Below are positions 51,941 through 60,693 of a DNA stretch of 64,000 bases, piece after piece. Source of the DNA: Paenibacillus hemerocallicola (GTDB taxonomy: Bacteria; Bacillota; Bacilli; Paenibacillales; NBRC-103111); the NCBI RefSeq assembly GCF_006265175.1, contig NZ_VDCQ01000061.1, positions 1 through 64,000 of the forward strand. Direction: 5' to 3'. A program made the position numbers and the translations under genes. The number at the start of each line of letters is the position of its first letter. Within the stretch, counting starts at the first letter, position 1. The notes beneath the pieces are model-generated. The model saw nothing but the letters and a program-made list of their open reading frames with translations. It searched no databases and was not told the origin of the DNA.

Positions 51941-52717
51941 ATGAGCGCTGTTTTGCTGGACATCGCGAATTTGAACAAATCATTCGAATCGAGCAGCGGA
52001 ACCGTACACGCGCTCCATAACGTCCGGCTCCAGGTCAAGGAAGGCGAATTCGTCACGGTCATCGGACCGAGCGGCTGCGGCAAAAGCACGCTGCTGCGCA
52101 TCATTGCCGGATTGGACGTCGGGCACGACGGGCAAGTCGAATTGTCGGGACGTCCCATTACCGGGCCTGGTATCGACAAAGGGGTCATCTTCCAGGAGCC
52201 CCGGTTGTTTCCTTGGCTGACCGTCGAGAAAAACATCGCCGCCGATTTGTCCTTGAACAAGCCCGAGGTGCGGCGCGAGGTCGACGAATTGATCGAGCTC
52301 GTCCGTCTGCAGGGGTTCGAGAAAGCTTATCCGCGGGAGCTGTCCGGAGGCATGGCGCAGCGGGTCGCGATCGCGAGAGCGCTGCTGCGCAACCCGCGGA
52401 TTTTGCTGCTGGACGAGCCGTTCGGGGCGCTGGACGCCTTCACCCGGGCGCATATGCAGGACGTGCTGCTCGACATTTGGCAGCAAAACAAGACGACGAT
52501 GATTTTCGTCACGCACGATATCGACGAGGCGGTTTTTCTCGCCAACCGGATCGTCATTTTGAAGCCGCGGCCGGGCGAGATCCGCAACATCGTGACCGTC
52601 GACCTGCCTTTTCCGCGCAAGAAGGCGAGCACGTCGTTCCAGCAGTTCCGGGTGAAGGTGCTGAGCCAGTTCGAGAAAATCGAGGAGCTCGAATTGATCG
52701 ACAGCTCCGGCATTTAG
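51941..52717 (+). CDS. ABC transporter ATPase, SsuB/TauB-like
   Basis: 258 residues, ATG behind AAAGGGGG. Walker [10 protein letters not shown] (about 43-51), the Q-loop in [12 protein letters not shown], signature LSGGMAQR and Walker [13 protein letters not shown] are all intact, with the switch histidine in [10 protein letters not shown]. These, and the length, match ATPases of nitrate/sulfonate/taurine importers. It is first in a tightly spaced seven-gene operon, and serves both permeases that follow. Confidence 0.9.
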   Translation: MSAVLLDIANLNKSFESSSGTVHALHNVRLQVKEGEFVTVIGPSGCGKSTLLRIIAGLDVGHDGQVELSGRPITGPGIDKGVIFQEPRLFPWLTVEKNIAADLSLNKPEVRREVDELIELVRLQGFEKAYPRELSGGMAQRVAIARALLRNPRILLLDEPFGALDAFTRAHMQDVLLDIWQQNKTTMIFVTHDIDEAVFLANRIVILKPRPGEIRNIVTVDLPFPRKKASTSFQQFRVKVLSQFEKIEELELIDSSGI

Positions 52718-52742
52718 ATGAGAAGAAGAGGGGGAATCGGCG

Positions 52743-53582
52743 GTGGCGGCTAATCAAGCGAGTCTCGCTCCGCCCGAAATCGGGCGAAGATCGGGACCCG
52801 GCAAACGGGACGGCGGCAAACGTGCGTGGCAGACTTGGCTGGCAGGCGCTTTGCTTCCGGTAACGGTGCTTGCCGTATGGCAAGTTTTGGGCGACTTGGG
52901 CTATATCTCGTTCTTATTGTTCCCTACGCCGCAGCGCATAGGGAATGCATTCATCACCTTGGCCAAGACCGGGGAGCTGTGGAGCCATCTGTGGATCAGC
53001 CTCGCTCGCGCGATGGCGGGCTTCGCACTCGGGGGAGGCCTCGGCTTTCTGTTCGGCGCACTCGTAGGGCTGTACCGGTATGCCGAGAAGACGCTCGACC
53101 CTTCCATGCAAATGATCCGCATGGTTCCGCACCTCGCGGTAACCTCGCTGTTCATCCTATGGTTCGGCATCGGCGAAACGGCGAAAATTCTCATGATCGC
53201 CAAAGGGGCGTTTTTCCCCGTCTACATCAACACGTTTCTCGGCATCCGCAATGTGGACAACAAGCTGTTCGAGGTAGCCCGGGTGCTGGAGTTCAGCCGT
53301 TTCAAGCAGCTGGTCCGGCTCGTGCTGCCGGCGGCTTTGCCGAATATTTTGCTGGGCGTGCGGTTGTCCGTCGGCATCTCGTGGCTCGGCTTGGTCGTAG
53401 CGGAATTGATGAGCTCCACGTCCGGCATCGGTTATTTGATGCTGGATGCGCGGGCTTCGAGCAAGACGCCGATCGTCTTCGTAGGCATTATCATTTTCGC
53501 CGTATTCGGCAAAGTGACCGATTCGATCGTGCGCCGGCTGGAACGGAGGCTGCTCGGATGGCGAGACAGTTATCAAGGGTAA
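52743..53582 (+). CDS. ABC permease, SsuC/TauC-like (1)
   Basis: 279 residues, GTG start behind GAGGGGG. About six membrane helices and the cytoplasmic EAA-type loop (about LEFSRFKQLVRLVLPAALP) that contacts the ATPase. It shares its order, length and a nearly identical coupling loop with the next gene, including a DNA stretch of about 50 bases differing at about one position around 53225 and 54085, so the two arose by tandem duplication. Sulfonate-type substrate is inferred from family and context. Confidence 0.88.
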   Translation: MAANQASLAPPEIGRRSGPGKRDGGKRAWQTWLAGALLPVTVLAVWQVLGDLGYISFLLFPTPQRIGNAFITLAKTGELWSHLWISLARAMAGFALGGGLGFLFGALVGLYRYAEKTLDPSMQMIRMVPHLAVTSLFILWFGIGETAKILMIAKGAFFPVYINTFLGIRNVDNKLFEVARVLEFSRFKQLVRLVLPAALPNILLGVRLSVGISWLGLVVAELMSSTSGIGYLMLDARASSKTPIVFVGIIIFAVFGKVTDSIVRRLERRLLGWRDSYQG

Positions 53583-53600
53583 AGGCGGGAGGGGGCACCC

Positions 53601-54440
53601 ATGAGTGAGCAAGCGGAAGTATTGGCCGTACCGGCGGCAGCGGGCGAGAGCAAATCGGCGTTCGGCTTGAAATGGAAGGAGCGGCTCGTCACGGCGGTAC
53701 TCGGAGGGCTGCTGCCCGTACTTGTCGTGCTCGGCTGGCAATGGATGGGGGACGCCGGACGAATCGATACGTTTTTCATTCCGACGCCGCTCATGATCGC
53801 GGCCGCCTTCCGTGAGCTGATCGCGTCCGGCGAGCTGGTCGGTCACCTCATCGTCAGCTTGAAACGCGCGGCGGCGGGATTTGCGGTGGGCGGCGCGCTC
53901 GGTCTCGCGTTCGGCATCCTCGTCGGTTTCTCGCGGCGGACGGAGAGCTATCTCGATCCGACCTTTCAGATGCTGCGGATGATTCCGCATTTGGCGCTTT
54001 CTCCGCTGATCATTCTCTGGTTCGGCTTCGGGGAGACGTCGAAGGTGTTCATCATCGCGAACGGAGCGTTTTTCCCGCTCTACATCAATACGTTTCTCGG
54101 CATCCGCAATGTGGACAACAAGCTGTTCGAGGTGTCGGATGTGCTGGAGTTCAGCAGGTTCAAGCAAATTACGCGGCTCGTGCTGCCGTCGTCGGTACCG
54201 AACATTTTGCTCGGTCTCCGGCTGTCGCTGGCGATTTCGTGGCTCGGGCTTGTCGTAGCCGAGATGATCGGCTCCAAGGAAGGAATCGGCTATTTGATCC
54301 ATTTCGGGCAATCGAATTCGCGTACGGAGCTCATTTTCGTAGGCATTATTATTTTCGCCATTATAGGAAAGCTGGTCGACTCGCTCGTCCGGCTGCTGGA
54401 CCGCAAGCTGCTGGGCTGGCGGGACAGCTATAAAGGATAG
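53601..54440 (+). CDS. ABC permease, SsuC/TauC-like (2)
   Basis: 279 residues, ATG behind GGCGGGAGGGG. It has the same six-helix layout and an EAA-type loop (LEFSRFKQITRLVLPSSVP). With the previous gene it likely forms a heterodimeric channel, unlike the single permease in most ssu/tau operons. It starts 18 bp after the upstream stop and precedes the binding protein. Confidence 0.88.
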   Translation: MSEQAEVLAVPAAAGESKSAFGLKWKERLVTAVLGGLLPVLVVLGWQWMGDAGRIDTFFIPTPLMIAAAFRELIASGELVGHLIVSLKRAAAGFAVGGALGLAFGILVGFSRRTESYLDPTFQMLRMIPHLALSPLIILWFGFGETSKVFIIANGAFFPLYINTFLGIRNVDNKLFEVSDVLEFSRFKQITRLVLPSSVPNILLGLRLSLAISWLGLVVAEMIGSKEGIGYLIHFGQSNSRTELIFVGIIIFAIIGKLVDSLVRLLDRKLLGWRDSYKG

Positions 54441-54490
54441 ACGGCCGCTTCCGCGACCAACAAACGATTATTACGGGAGGAACGACAACG

Positions 54491-55531
54491 ATGAGCAGGG
54501 GCAAACGAAAAAACGGAACGGCAAAATTAGGACTGGCATTGGCACTACTATTGATCCTTCTCGTTCTGCAGGCATGCGGCAAAAGCGGGGAATTGACTCA
54601 GGGAAGCAGCGGCGGAAGCGCGGCTCCCGCAACGGGAGAGCCTAAGCGCGATGTGCCGGCCGTACTGAACTTCGGCTTCGTGGGAAGCACGAAATGGCCG
54701 ACCGGCGCCGAGGGCTGGGGCTTCTACAAGGGCATCATCCAGGAGGAGCTGAAAAAGTACGGCATTACGGAAGTGAAGGTGACCGGCTTCAAAATCGGCC
54801 CGGACCTGAACGAAGCCGTTATAAGCGAGCGGGTCGACCTCGGCAGCTCCGGTGACACGCCGGCGATTAACGCGCGGGCGACCGGCGCCAAGACGAAGCT
54901 CATTACGCAGCCGGATATCGAATCGGTCAGCGTCCTGATCGCCAAAAACGACGGTCCGAAATCGGTCGCGGAGCTGAAAGGCAAAACGGTAGCGGTCGTC
55001 AAAGGCTCTCTCATGCACCGGTATATCGTGGGCTTGCTGAAGGAGCAAAACGTCAAGGACGTCAAGCTGATCAGCATCGGCAGCAACACGGCGGATTCGC
55101 TGGCCGCGCTGTCTCGCGGAGAGGTCGACGCGGTGGCCGCGACCGATTATCTGGTCTATAACCTGATGCAGAAGGGCGGCTACACGATATTGGACGATGC
55201 CCGCAAGCATCCGGACCTGCTGGCGACGACGGCGATCGTGGCGACGGACAAATATTTGTCCAAATTCCCCGACTTCCCGAAAATTTGGAACGAGGTTCGC
55301 TTGAAGGCGCTGAACGACCTGAAGGCCCATGCCGAGGAGTATTACAAATTCGTCGCAGAGAATACCGGTACGCCGCTCGAGGGCGTCAGGGAGCTGTACC
55401 CGGTCGACAGCATTTCGGCCGTCAATTTCACCGATGCGGGACTGAAACGGCTGGAAGGCTCCAAAAAGTTTCTGGTCGAGGAGAAGCTGGCGGAAAAAGA
55501 TTTCGATCTGAATCAATGGATCGCCAAATAA
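54491..55531 (+). CDS. ABC substrate-binding lipoprotein, SsuA/TauA-like
   Basis: 346 residues, ATG behind GGGAGGAACG. The lipobox LQAC ends the signal peptide, so it is anchored outside the membrane. The mature part has the NMT1/THI5-like pattern, including VDLGSSGDTPAINARATG, a segment that shapes the ligand pocket in sulfonate-binding proteins, and AELKGKTVAVVKGSLMHRYI. It supplies the two-permease importer encoded just before it. Ligand unknown beyond an organosulfur guess. Confidence 0.88.
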   Translation: MSRGKRKNGTAKLGLALALLLILLVLQACGKSGELTQGSSGGSAAPATGEPKRDVPAVLNFGFVGSTKWPTGAEGWGFYKGIIQEELKKYGITEVKVTGFKIGPDLNEAVISERVDLGSSGDTPAINARATGAKTKLITQPDIESVSVLIAKNDGPKSVAELKGKTVAVVKGSLMHRYIVGLLKEQNVKDVKLISIGSNTADSLAALSRGEVDAVAATDYLVYNLMQKGGYTILDDARKHPDLLATTAIVATDKYLSKFPDFPKIWNEVRLKALNDLKAHAEEYYKFVAENTGTPLEGVRELYPVDSISAVNFTDAGLKRLEGSKKFLVEEKLAEKDFDLNQWIAK

Positions 55532-55559
55532 CACTCACATACGAGCGGGAGGGGCAACT

Positions 55560-56927
55560 ATGGGAAACGGGATCAACAAAAAGAAACAGCTGAAGCTGGC
55601 AACCTTCTTATCCGGCTTCGGCTCCAATATAGCCGGGTGGAGGCATCCGGGTACGCCGTCGGACGCGGCGGTCAACCTGGATCTGTACATCGAGGTGGCG
55701 AAAATCGCCGAGGCGGGCAAGTTCGACTTTCTGTTCAACGCCGATTCGGCCTATATAACGAAAGACTCGACGCCGTATTTTCTGAGCCGGTTCGAGCCGG
55801 CGACCGTATTGTCCGCCATTGCCGCGGTGACGAAAAACCTCGGCTTGGTCGGCACGTTCTCGACCTCGTACAGCGAACCGTTCACGACGGCCAGACAGCT
55901 GGCGTCGCTCGACAAGCTGAGCGGAGGCCGGGCCGGCTGGAACGCCGTCACCTCGGCGCTCGAAGGCGTGGCGCGCAATTTCAGCCACGATACGCTGATG
56001 GAGCACGGCTTGCGGTACCGGGTGGCGAGCGAATATATCGAAATCGTGAAAGGGCTGTGGGATTCGTGGGAGGACGACGCGTTCGTCCGCGACAAGGAGA
56101 GCGGCCAATACGTCGATCTGGACAAAATGCATACGCTCGACCATAAAGGCGAATTTTTCTCGGTGCAAGGTCCGCTCAATATCGAGAGATCGCCTCAGGG
56201 CAGGCCGATCGTCTTCCAGGCGGGCGGCTCGGAGGAAGGACGGGATTTGGCCGCGCGCGAGGCGGACGGCATTTATTCGAGATATACCGATTACGAGCCC
56301 GCCCGCGCGTTCTCCGAGGATATCAAGCGCAGAGCGGTCGCCTACGGGCGTTCGCCCGGCGACATTCTCATCTTCCCGGCGATTACGCCGATCGTGGGCG
56401 AGACGAAGGAAGAGGCCGACTACAAATACGAGCAGACGAGCAAATACGTCGACATCGATTTGGCTATTCAATATATGAGCCGATTTTTCAGCTTCTTTAA
56501 CTTCAAGCAATTCCCGTTGGACGAACCGCTCCCCGAGCTGGGGGATATCGGCAAAAACAGCTTCAAATCGACCGCGGAGCTTTATTTGAAAATGGCCAAG
56601 GACGAAAATTTGACGCTTCGCCAGCTTGCGCTGCGAGTCATCAGCCCGAAAGGAAATTATATCGGCACACCGGTTCAGGTGGCGGACAATATCCAGTCGC
56701 TGTTCGAGACCGGCGTCGTGGACGGCTTCGTGCTTTCGCCGCATGTCAATCCGGAAGGGCTGCGCGATTTCGTCGAGCAAGTCGTGCCGATTTTGCAGGA
56801 CCGCGGCGTTTTCCGCGCCGATTACGAGTCGTCGACGCTGCGCGGCAATCTCGGTCTGACGTACCCGGAGAACCGCTATACGAAGGCGCGCAGGGAACAA
56901 TCCGCTTCCGCTACTTTGCAGGCTTGA
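55560..56927 (+). CDS. FMN-dependent monooxygenase, NtaA/SnaA/DszA type (2)
   Basis: 455 residues, ATG behind GGGAGGGGC. The luciferase-like barrel pattern (NIAGWRHPGTPSDAAV, GKFDFLFNADSAY, LSGGRAGWNAVTSALEG, GPLNIERSPQGRPIVFQAGG) matches the same group as the protein ending at 48474, with a similar C-terminal STLRGNLGLTYP. It likely releases sulfite or an aldehyde from the compound carried in by the importer. No dedicated flavin reductase gene is adjacent. Confidence 0.88.
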   Translation: MGNGINKKKQLKLATFLSGFGSNIAGWRHPGTPSDAAVNLDLYIEVAKIAEAGKFDFLFNADSAYITKDSTPYFLSRFEPATVLSAIAAVTKNLGLVGTFSTSYSEPFTTARQLASLDKLSGGRAGWNAVTSALEGVARNFSHDTLMEHGLRYRVASEYIEIVKGLWDSWEDDAFVRDKESGQYVDLDKMHTLDHKGEFFSVQGPLNIERSPQGRPIVFQAGGSEEGRDLAAREADGIYSRYTDYEPARAFSEDIKRRAVAYGRSPGDILIFPAITPIVGETKEEADYKYEQTSKYVDIDLAIQYMSRFFSFFNFKQFPLDEPLPELGDIGKNSFKSTAELYLKMAKDENLTLRQLALRVISPKGNYIGTPVQVADNIQSLFETGVVDGFVLSPHVNPEGLRDFVEQVVPILQDRGVFRADYESSTLRGNLGLTYPENRYTKARREQSASATLQA

Positions 56928-56964
56928 ACGATCGTTATTTCATTAAAGCGAGGAGAGATCCGTC

Positions 56965-57729
56965 ATGACTCAACAAGGCGCCCAGCCCGGCATAGCGAGA
57001 CCCCAGCCGCCCGTATTCGCCAGCTTCGAGGAGGAGAGGCAGCATCGCAAGGAGCGGCTCGCGGCCGCCTGCCGCATTTTTCACAAGCTCAGCTTCGAGG
57101 AAGGAGTAATGGGGCACATTTCCGTGCGCGACCCGGAGAGGACCGACCACTACTGGACGAATCCTTACGCCTTCAGCTTCGGCGCCATCCGGGCCAGCGA
57201 CCTGGTCCTTTACAACTTCAAGGGAGAGATCGTCGAGGGCAACACGAAGTTCATTCATCGCGGCGGCACGCTCATCCATATTCCGATTCTGGAGACGCGC
57301 CCGGACGTCATATCGGCGGTCCACACGCATTCCATCTACGGCAGAGCCTGGTCTACGCTTGGCCGGCTGCTCGACCCGATATCGGCGGAGGCGGCGGTGT
57401 TCTACAACAAACACGCAATTTATGACAGCTTCGAGCACGGAGAGGGCTACAGCCTCGCTCAAGCGATCGGCGACAACCGGGCGCTGCTGCTGAAAAATCA
57501 CGGCATCGTCACTGTCGGCCAAAGCGTGGACGAAGCGGCCTATTTGTTCGTTTCCATGGAGAAGGCGTGCCAGGTGCAGCTGCTGGCCGAGACGGCCGGA
57601 AAGCCGGTATCGCTCAGTCCGAAGCATGCCGAGGAGGTGGCGAACCGGGTGACGCCGTACGTCGGTTGGCTCAATTTTCAGCCGATGTTTCAAGGTATCG
57701 TCAAGGAGCAGCCGGACTTGCTGCAATAA
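56965..57729 (+). CDS. Class II aldolase/adducin-family protein
   Basis: 254 residues, ATG behind GCGAGGAGAGA. Metal-ligand pattern of the family: HTHS in VISAVHTHSIYGRAW (about 119) and the late histidine in LLLKNHGIVTVGQ. Asp and Glu in SFEHGEGYSL are near the site. It resembles the adducin-like aldolase group with the YGRAWSTLGRLLDPIS block. It may cleave or decarboxylate the carbon fragment left after monooxygenation. No substrate can be named from sequence. Confidence 0.8.
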   Translation: MTQQGAQPGIARPQPPVFASFEEERQHRKERLAAACRIFHKLSFEEGVMGHISVRDPERTDHYWTNPYAFSFGAIRASDLVLYNFKGEIVEGNTKFIHRGGTLIHIPILETRPDVISAVHTHSIYGRAWSTLGRLLDPISAEAAVFYNKHAIYDSFEHGEGYSLAQAIGDNRALLLKNHGIVTVGQSVDEAAYLFVSMEKACQVQLLAETAGKPVSLSPKHAEEVANRVTPYVGWLNFQPMFQGIVKEQPDLLQ

Positions 57730-57744
57730 AGGAGGAGGCGCAAG

Positions 57745-58680
57745 GTGGCGGCTAAATTGGTTGACAGCATCACGGAGCTGATCGGCGGCACGCCCGCCGT
57801 CCGTTTGAATCGGTTGACGGACGAGCGGGACGCCGAAGTATACGTCAAGCTGGAATATTTCAATCCGAGCGGCAGCGTGAAGGATCGGGCGGCTTACAAC
57901 TTGATCGCCCAGGCGGAGAAGGACGGCTTGCTGCGGCCCGGCGCGACGATTATCGAGCCGACCAGCGGCAATACCGGCATCGGACTCGCGATGAATGCTG
58001 CGGCGAAAGGCTATCGGGCTATCTTGGTCATGCCGGGCAACATGACCAAGGAGCGCGTCAACTTATTGAAGGCGTACGGCGCTGAGGTCGTGTTGACGCC
58101 GGCAGCCGAGCGGATGCCCGGAGCGATCCGCAAAGCGCTCGAATTGGCCGAGGACATTCCCGGCAGCTTCATCCCCCAGCAGTTCGAGAACAAGGCCAAC
58201 CCGGACATTCACCGGAGGACGACCGCTCTCGAAATATTGGAGCAGACCGGAGGCAGGCTCGACGCCTTCGTTGCCACTTCGGGCACCGGGGGGACGATCA
58301 CCGGGACGGGCGAAGTATTGAAGGAAGCCATTCCGGGCATTCGGGTGCTCGTAGTCGAGCCGAAAGGCTCGCCGGTGCTGTCCGGCGGCAAGCCGGGTCC
58401 GCACAAGCTGGTGGGCACGAGCCCCGGATTTATTCCGGCCATCCTGAACCGCGACGTCTACGACGAAATCGTGCAGGTGGCCGACGAGGACGCCATAGCG
58501 ACCACCCGCGCGCTGGCGGCGAAGGAGGGCATACTCGTCGGTCCTTCGAGCGGGGCGTCGGTATGGGCCGCCCTGCAGGAGGCGAGAAGGCTCGGCCCCG
58601 GCAAGCGGGTGCTGAGCATCGCACCGGATACGGGCGAGCGGTATTTGAGCATGAATATTTTCCAGGACGAAATCAAATAA
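57745..58680 (+). CDS. cysK: Cysteine synthase (O-acetylserine sulfhydrylase)
   Basis: 311 residues, GTG start behind AAAGGAGGAGG. PLP lysine Lys46 in SGSVKDRAAYN, the substrate loop TSGNTG (about 74-79), and the glycine-rich phosphate loop TSGTGGT identify the cysteine-synthase fold. Length fits CysK/CysM. It is the last gene of the import operon and is directly followed by a terminator, so it should incorporate released sulfide into cysteine. Its position supports the whole operon being about sulfur supply. Confidence 0.92.
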   Translation: MAAKLVDSITELIGGTPAVRLNRLTDERDAEVYVKLEYFNPSGSVKDRAAYNLIAQAEKDGLLRPGATIIEPTSGNTGIGLAMNAAAKGYRAILVMPGNMTKERVNLLKAYGAEVVLTPAAERMPGAIRKALELAEDIPGSFIPQQFENKANPDIHRRTTALEILEQTGGRLDAFVATSGTGGTITGTGEVLKEAIPGIRVLVVEPKGSPVLSGGKPGPHKLVGTSPGFIPAILNRDVYDEIVQVADEDAIATTRALAAKEGILVGPSSGASVWAALQEARRLGPGKRVLSIAPDTGERYLSMNIFQDEIK

Positions 58681-58694
58681 ATCGGCTGTCCATC

Positions 58695-58733
58695 AAGGGT
58701 GTTTCCGACGATCGGATTCGAGACACCCTTTTT
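58695..58733 (+). terminator. Terminator of the sulfur-import operon
   Basis: AAGGGTGTTTC and GAGACACCCTT pair over 11 bases (one G-U), followed by T residues, 14 bases after the cysK stop. Confidence 0.85.
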
Positions 58734-58959
58734 GGACGTCAACGGATAAGCCCGCGCCGGAAATAGAGGAATACCCCGGCCGGATCGCGAAAGTCTTCTA
58801 TACTATATGGCAGAGGATGGGGCCGTCATGGTTTCCCTTCGATTGTGCCCTTGATCGCAAATAACGGAATCGTTCCTTTCCCGGATCCCGATTCCGCAAG
58901 CTCATCTTCAACTTTCTTTACCCGATCCTTAAAAACATCTCGAACAGGAGGCCCGATCC

Positions 58960-60567
58960 ATGCAGTTCGATGCCCATTATCATCCTTATCCTTCTTATCG
59001 CGCGCCCGTCTACTCCATAAACGGAATGGTCGCCACGTCCCAGCCGCTGGCGGCGCAGGCCGGATTGGATATTTTGAAGAAGGGCGGCAACGCGATCGAT
59101 GCGGCCATCGCGACGGCGGCGGCGCTAACCGTGCTGGAGCCGACCTCGAACGGGATCGGCGGAGATGCGTTCGCCCTCGTCTGGACCGGCGGCAAGCTGC
59201 ACGGGTTGAACGGCAGCGGTCCGTCTCCGGCTTCGATCTCGATCGAAGCGGTGAGGGGGCGAGGATACGAACGAATTCCCGAATACGGGGTCGTTCCCGT
59301 AACCGTTCCGGGCGCTCCCGCCGCTTGGGCCGAGCTATCCGCGCGATTCGGACGGTTATCCCTTGCCGAGACGCTCGAGCCGGCGATCCGGTACGCCGAG
59401 GAAGGGTATCCGCTGTCGCCTACGCTTGCCTTGCTATGGGGCCGCGCGTTCCAAGCGTATCGGAAATGCGCGGGAGAAGAATTCCGTTCGTGGTTCGGCA
59501 CTTTCGCTCCCGAAGGCCGCGCGCCGCGCGCGGGCGAGCTGTGGCGCTCCCCGGATCATGCCGAGACGCTGCGTCGCATCGGCGAGACGAATGCGGAGGC
59601 GTTCTACAGAGGCGGGCTGGCCGATCGGATCGGCGAATTTGTGGCCGCTTACGGAGGTTTTTTAAGCAAAGCCGATTTGGAAGCCTACAAGCCGGAGTGG
59701 GTCGACCCGATCCGGGTCGGGTACCGGGGCTATGACGTTTGGGAAATTCCGCCGAACGGGCAAGGGCTGGTCGCTTTGATCGCCTTGAACATTCTGCAAG
59801 GCTTCGAGCTTCGGGGCAGAGAGGACGCGGACACCGTCCACAAGCAGATCGAAGCGATCAAGCTGGCGTTCGCCGACGGCGAGAAATATATTACGGACAG
59901 GCGGCGGATGACTGTCGAGGCGAGCCGGTTTTTGACCGAATCGTACGGGCGTCTCCGCGGAAGCCTGATTACGGACCTGGCGGGGCAGCCGGAGGCGGGC
60001 GAGCCGACGCAAAGCGGTACGGTCTATTTGGCGACCGCCGACGGCGAAGGGAACATGGTCTCGTTTATCCAGAGCAATTATATGGGCTTCGGCTCCGGCC
60101 TGGTCGTGCCGGGAACGGGCATTGCGCTGCAAAACCGCGGCCATTACTTCTCTTTGGACCCGTCCCACGACAATCGGCTGGAGCCGAATAAGCGGACGTA
60201 CCATACGATCATTCCGGGCTTTCTGACCAAGGACGGAGAGCCTGTCGGGCCGTTCGGCGTCATGGGAGCGGCGATGCAGCCCCAGGGCCACGTGCAGGTC
60301 GTGTCGAACGCGATCGATTTCCATCTGCATCCCCAAGCCGCTCTCGACGCTCCAAGGTGGCAGTGGCTGAGAAACAAAGAGGTGCTCGTCGAACCGGGCT
60401 TTCCGATTCCGCTCGCGCAGGCGCTCTCCCGCAAAGGCCACGATATCCGCGTCGCGCTGGAATCGACCACGTTCGGCCGCGGGCAGGTCATATGGAGAGA
60501 CCCCGATTCGGGCGTGCTGTGCGGCGGGACCGACTCCCGGACCGACGGAACGGTGGCGGCATGGTAA
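58960..60567 (+). CDS. ywrD: Cytosolic gamma-glutamyltransferase (YwrD-like)
   Basis: 535 residues, ATG behind AACAGGAGG. GGT features: GGNAIDAAIA near the N-terminus, GIGGDAFALVW, and the autocatalytic junction with the nucleophile Thr354 in SGTVYLATAD. The later oxyanion region includes FGSGLVVPGTGIALQN. No signal peptide is visible, unlike secreted GGT, so it likely acts inside the cell on glutathione-like gamma-glutamyl thiols. In B. subtilis, ywrD neighbours ywrA-C (from memory); here the sulfur-import operon lies between the two. It has its own transcript after the cysK terminator. Confidence 0.87.
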   Translation: MQFDAHYHPYPSYRAPVYSINGMVATSQPLAAQAGLDILKKGGNAIDAAIATAAALTVLEPTSNGIGGDAFALVWTGGKLHGLNGSGPSPASISIEAVRGRGYERIPEYGVVPVTVPGAPAAWAELSARFGRLSLAETLEPAIRYAEEGYPLSPTLALLWGRAFQAYRKCAGEEFRSWFGTFAPEGRAPRAGELWRSPDHAETLRRIGETNAEAFYRGGLADRIGEFVAAYGGFLSKADLEAYKPEWVDPIRVGYRGYDVWEIPPNGQGLVALIALNILQGFELRGREDADTVHKQIEAIKLAFADGEKYITDRRRMTVEASRFLTESYGRLRGSLITDLAGQPEAGEPTQSGTVYLATADGEGNMVSFIQSNYMGFGSGLVVPGTGIALQNRGHYFSLDPSHDNRLEPNKRTYHTIIPGFLTKDGEPVGPFGVMGAAMQPQGHVQVVSNAIDFHLHPQAALDAPRWQWLRNKEVLVEPGFPIPLAQALSRKGHDIRVALESTTFGRGQVIWRDPDSGVLCGGTDSRTDGTVAAW

Positions 60568-60693
60568 GGCCGGACAAAGGGCGGACTCTGCTCTATTCCA
60601 GAATCGGCCGGATCAGCCTGAACGCACCGTATGGACTCTATGGACTCCTTGGCGGCGGTTGCCCATTAACGCCGATGCGTACCGGGTGAAGCG

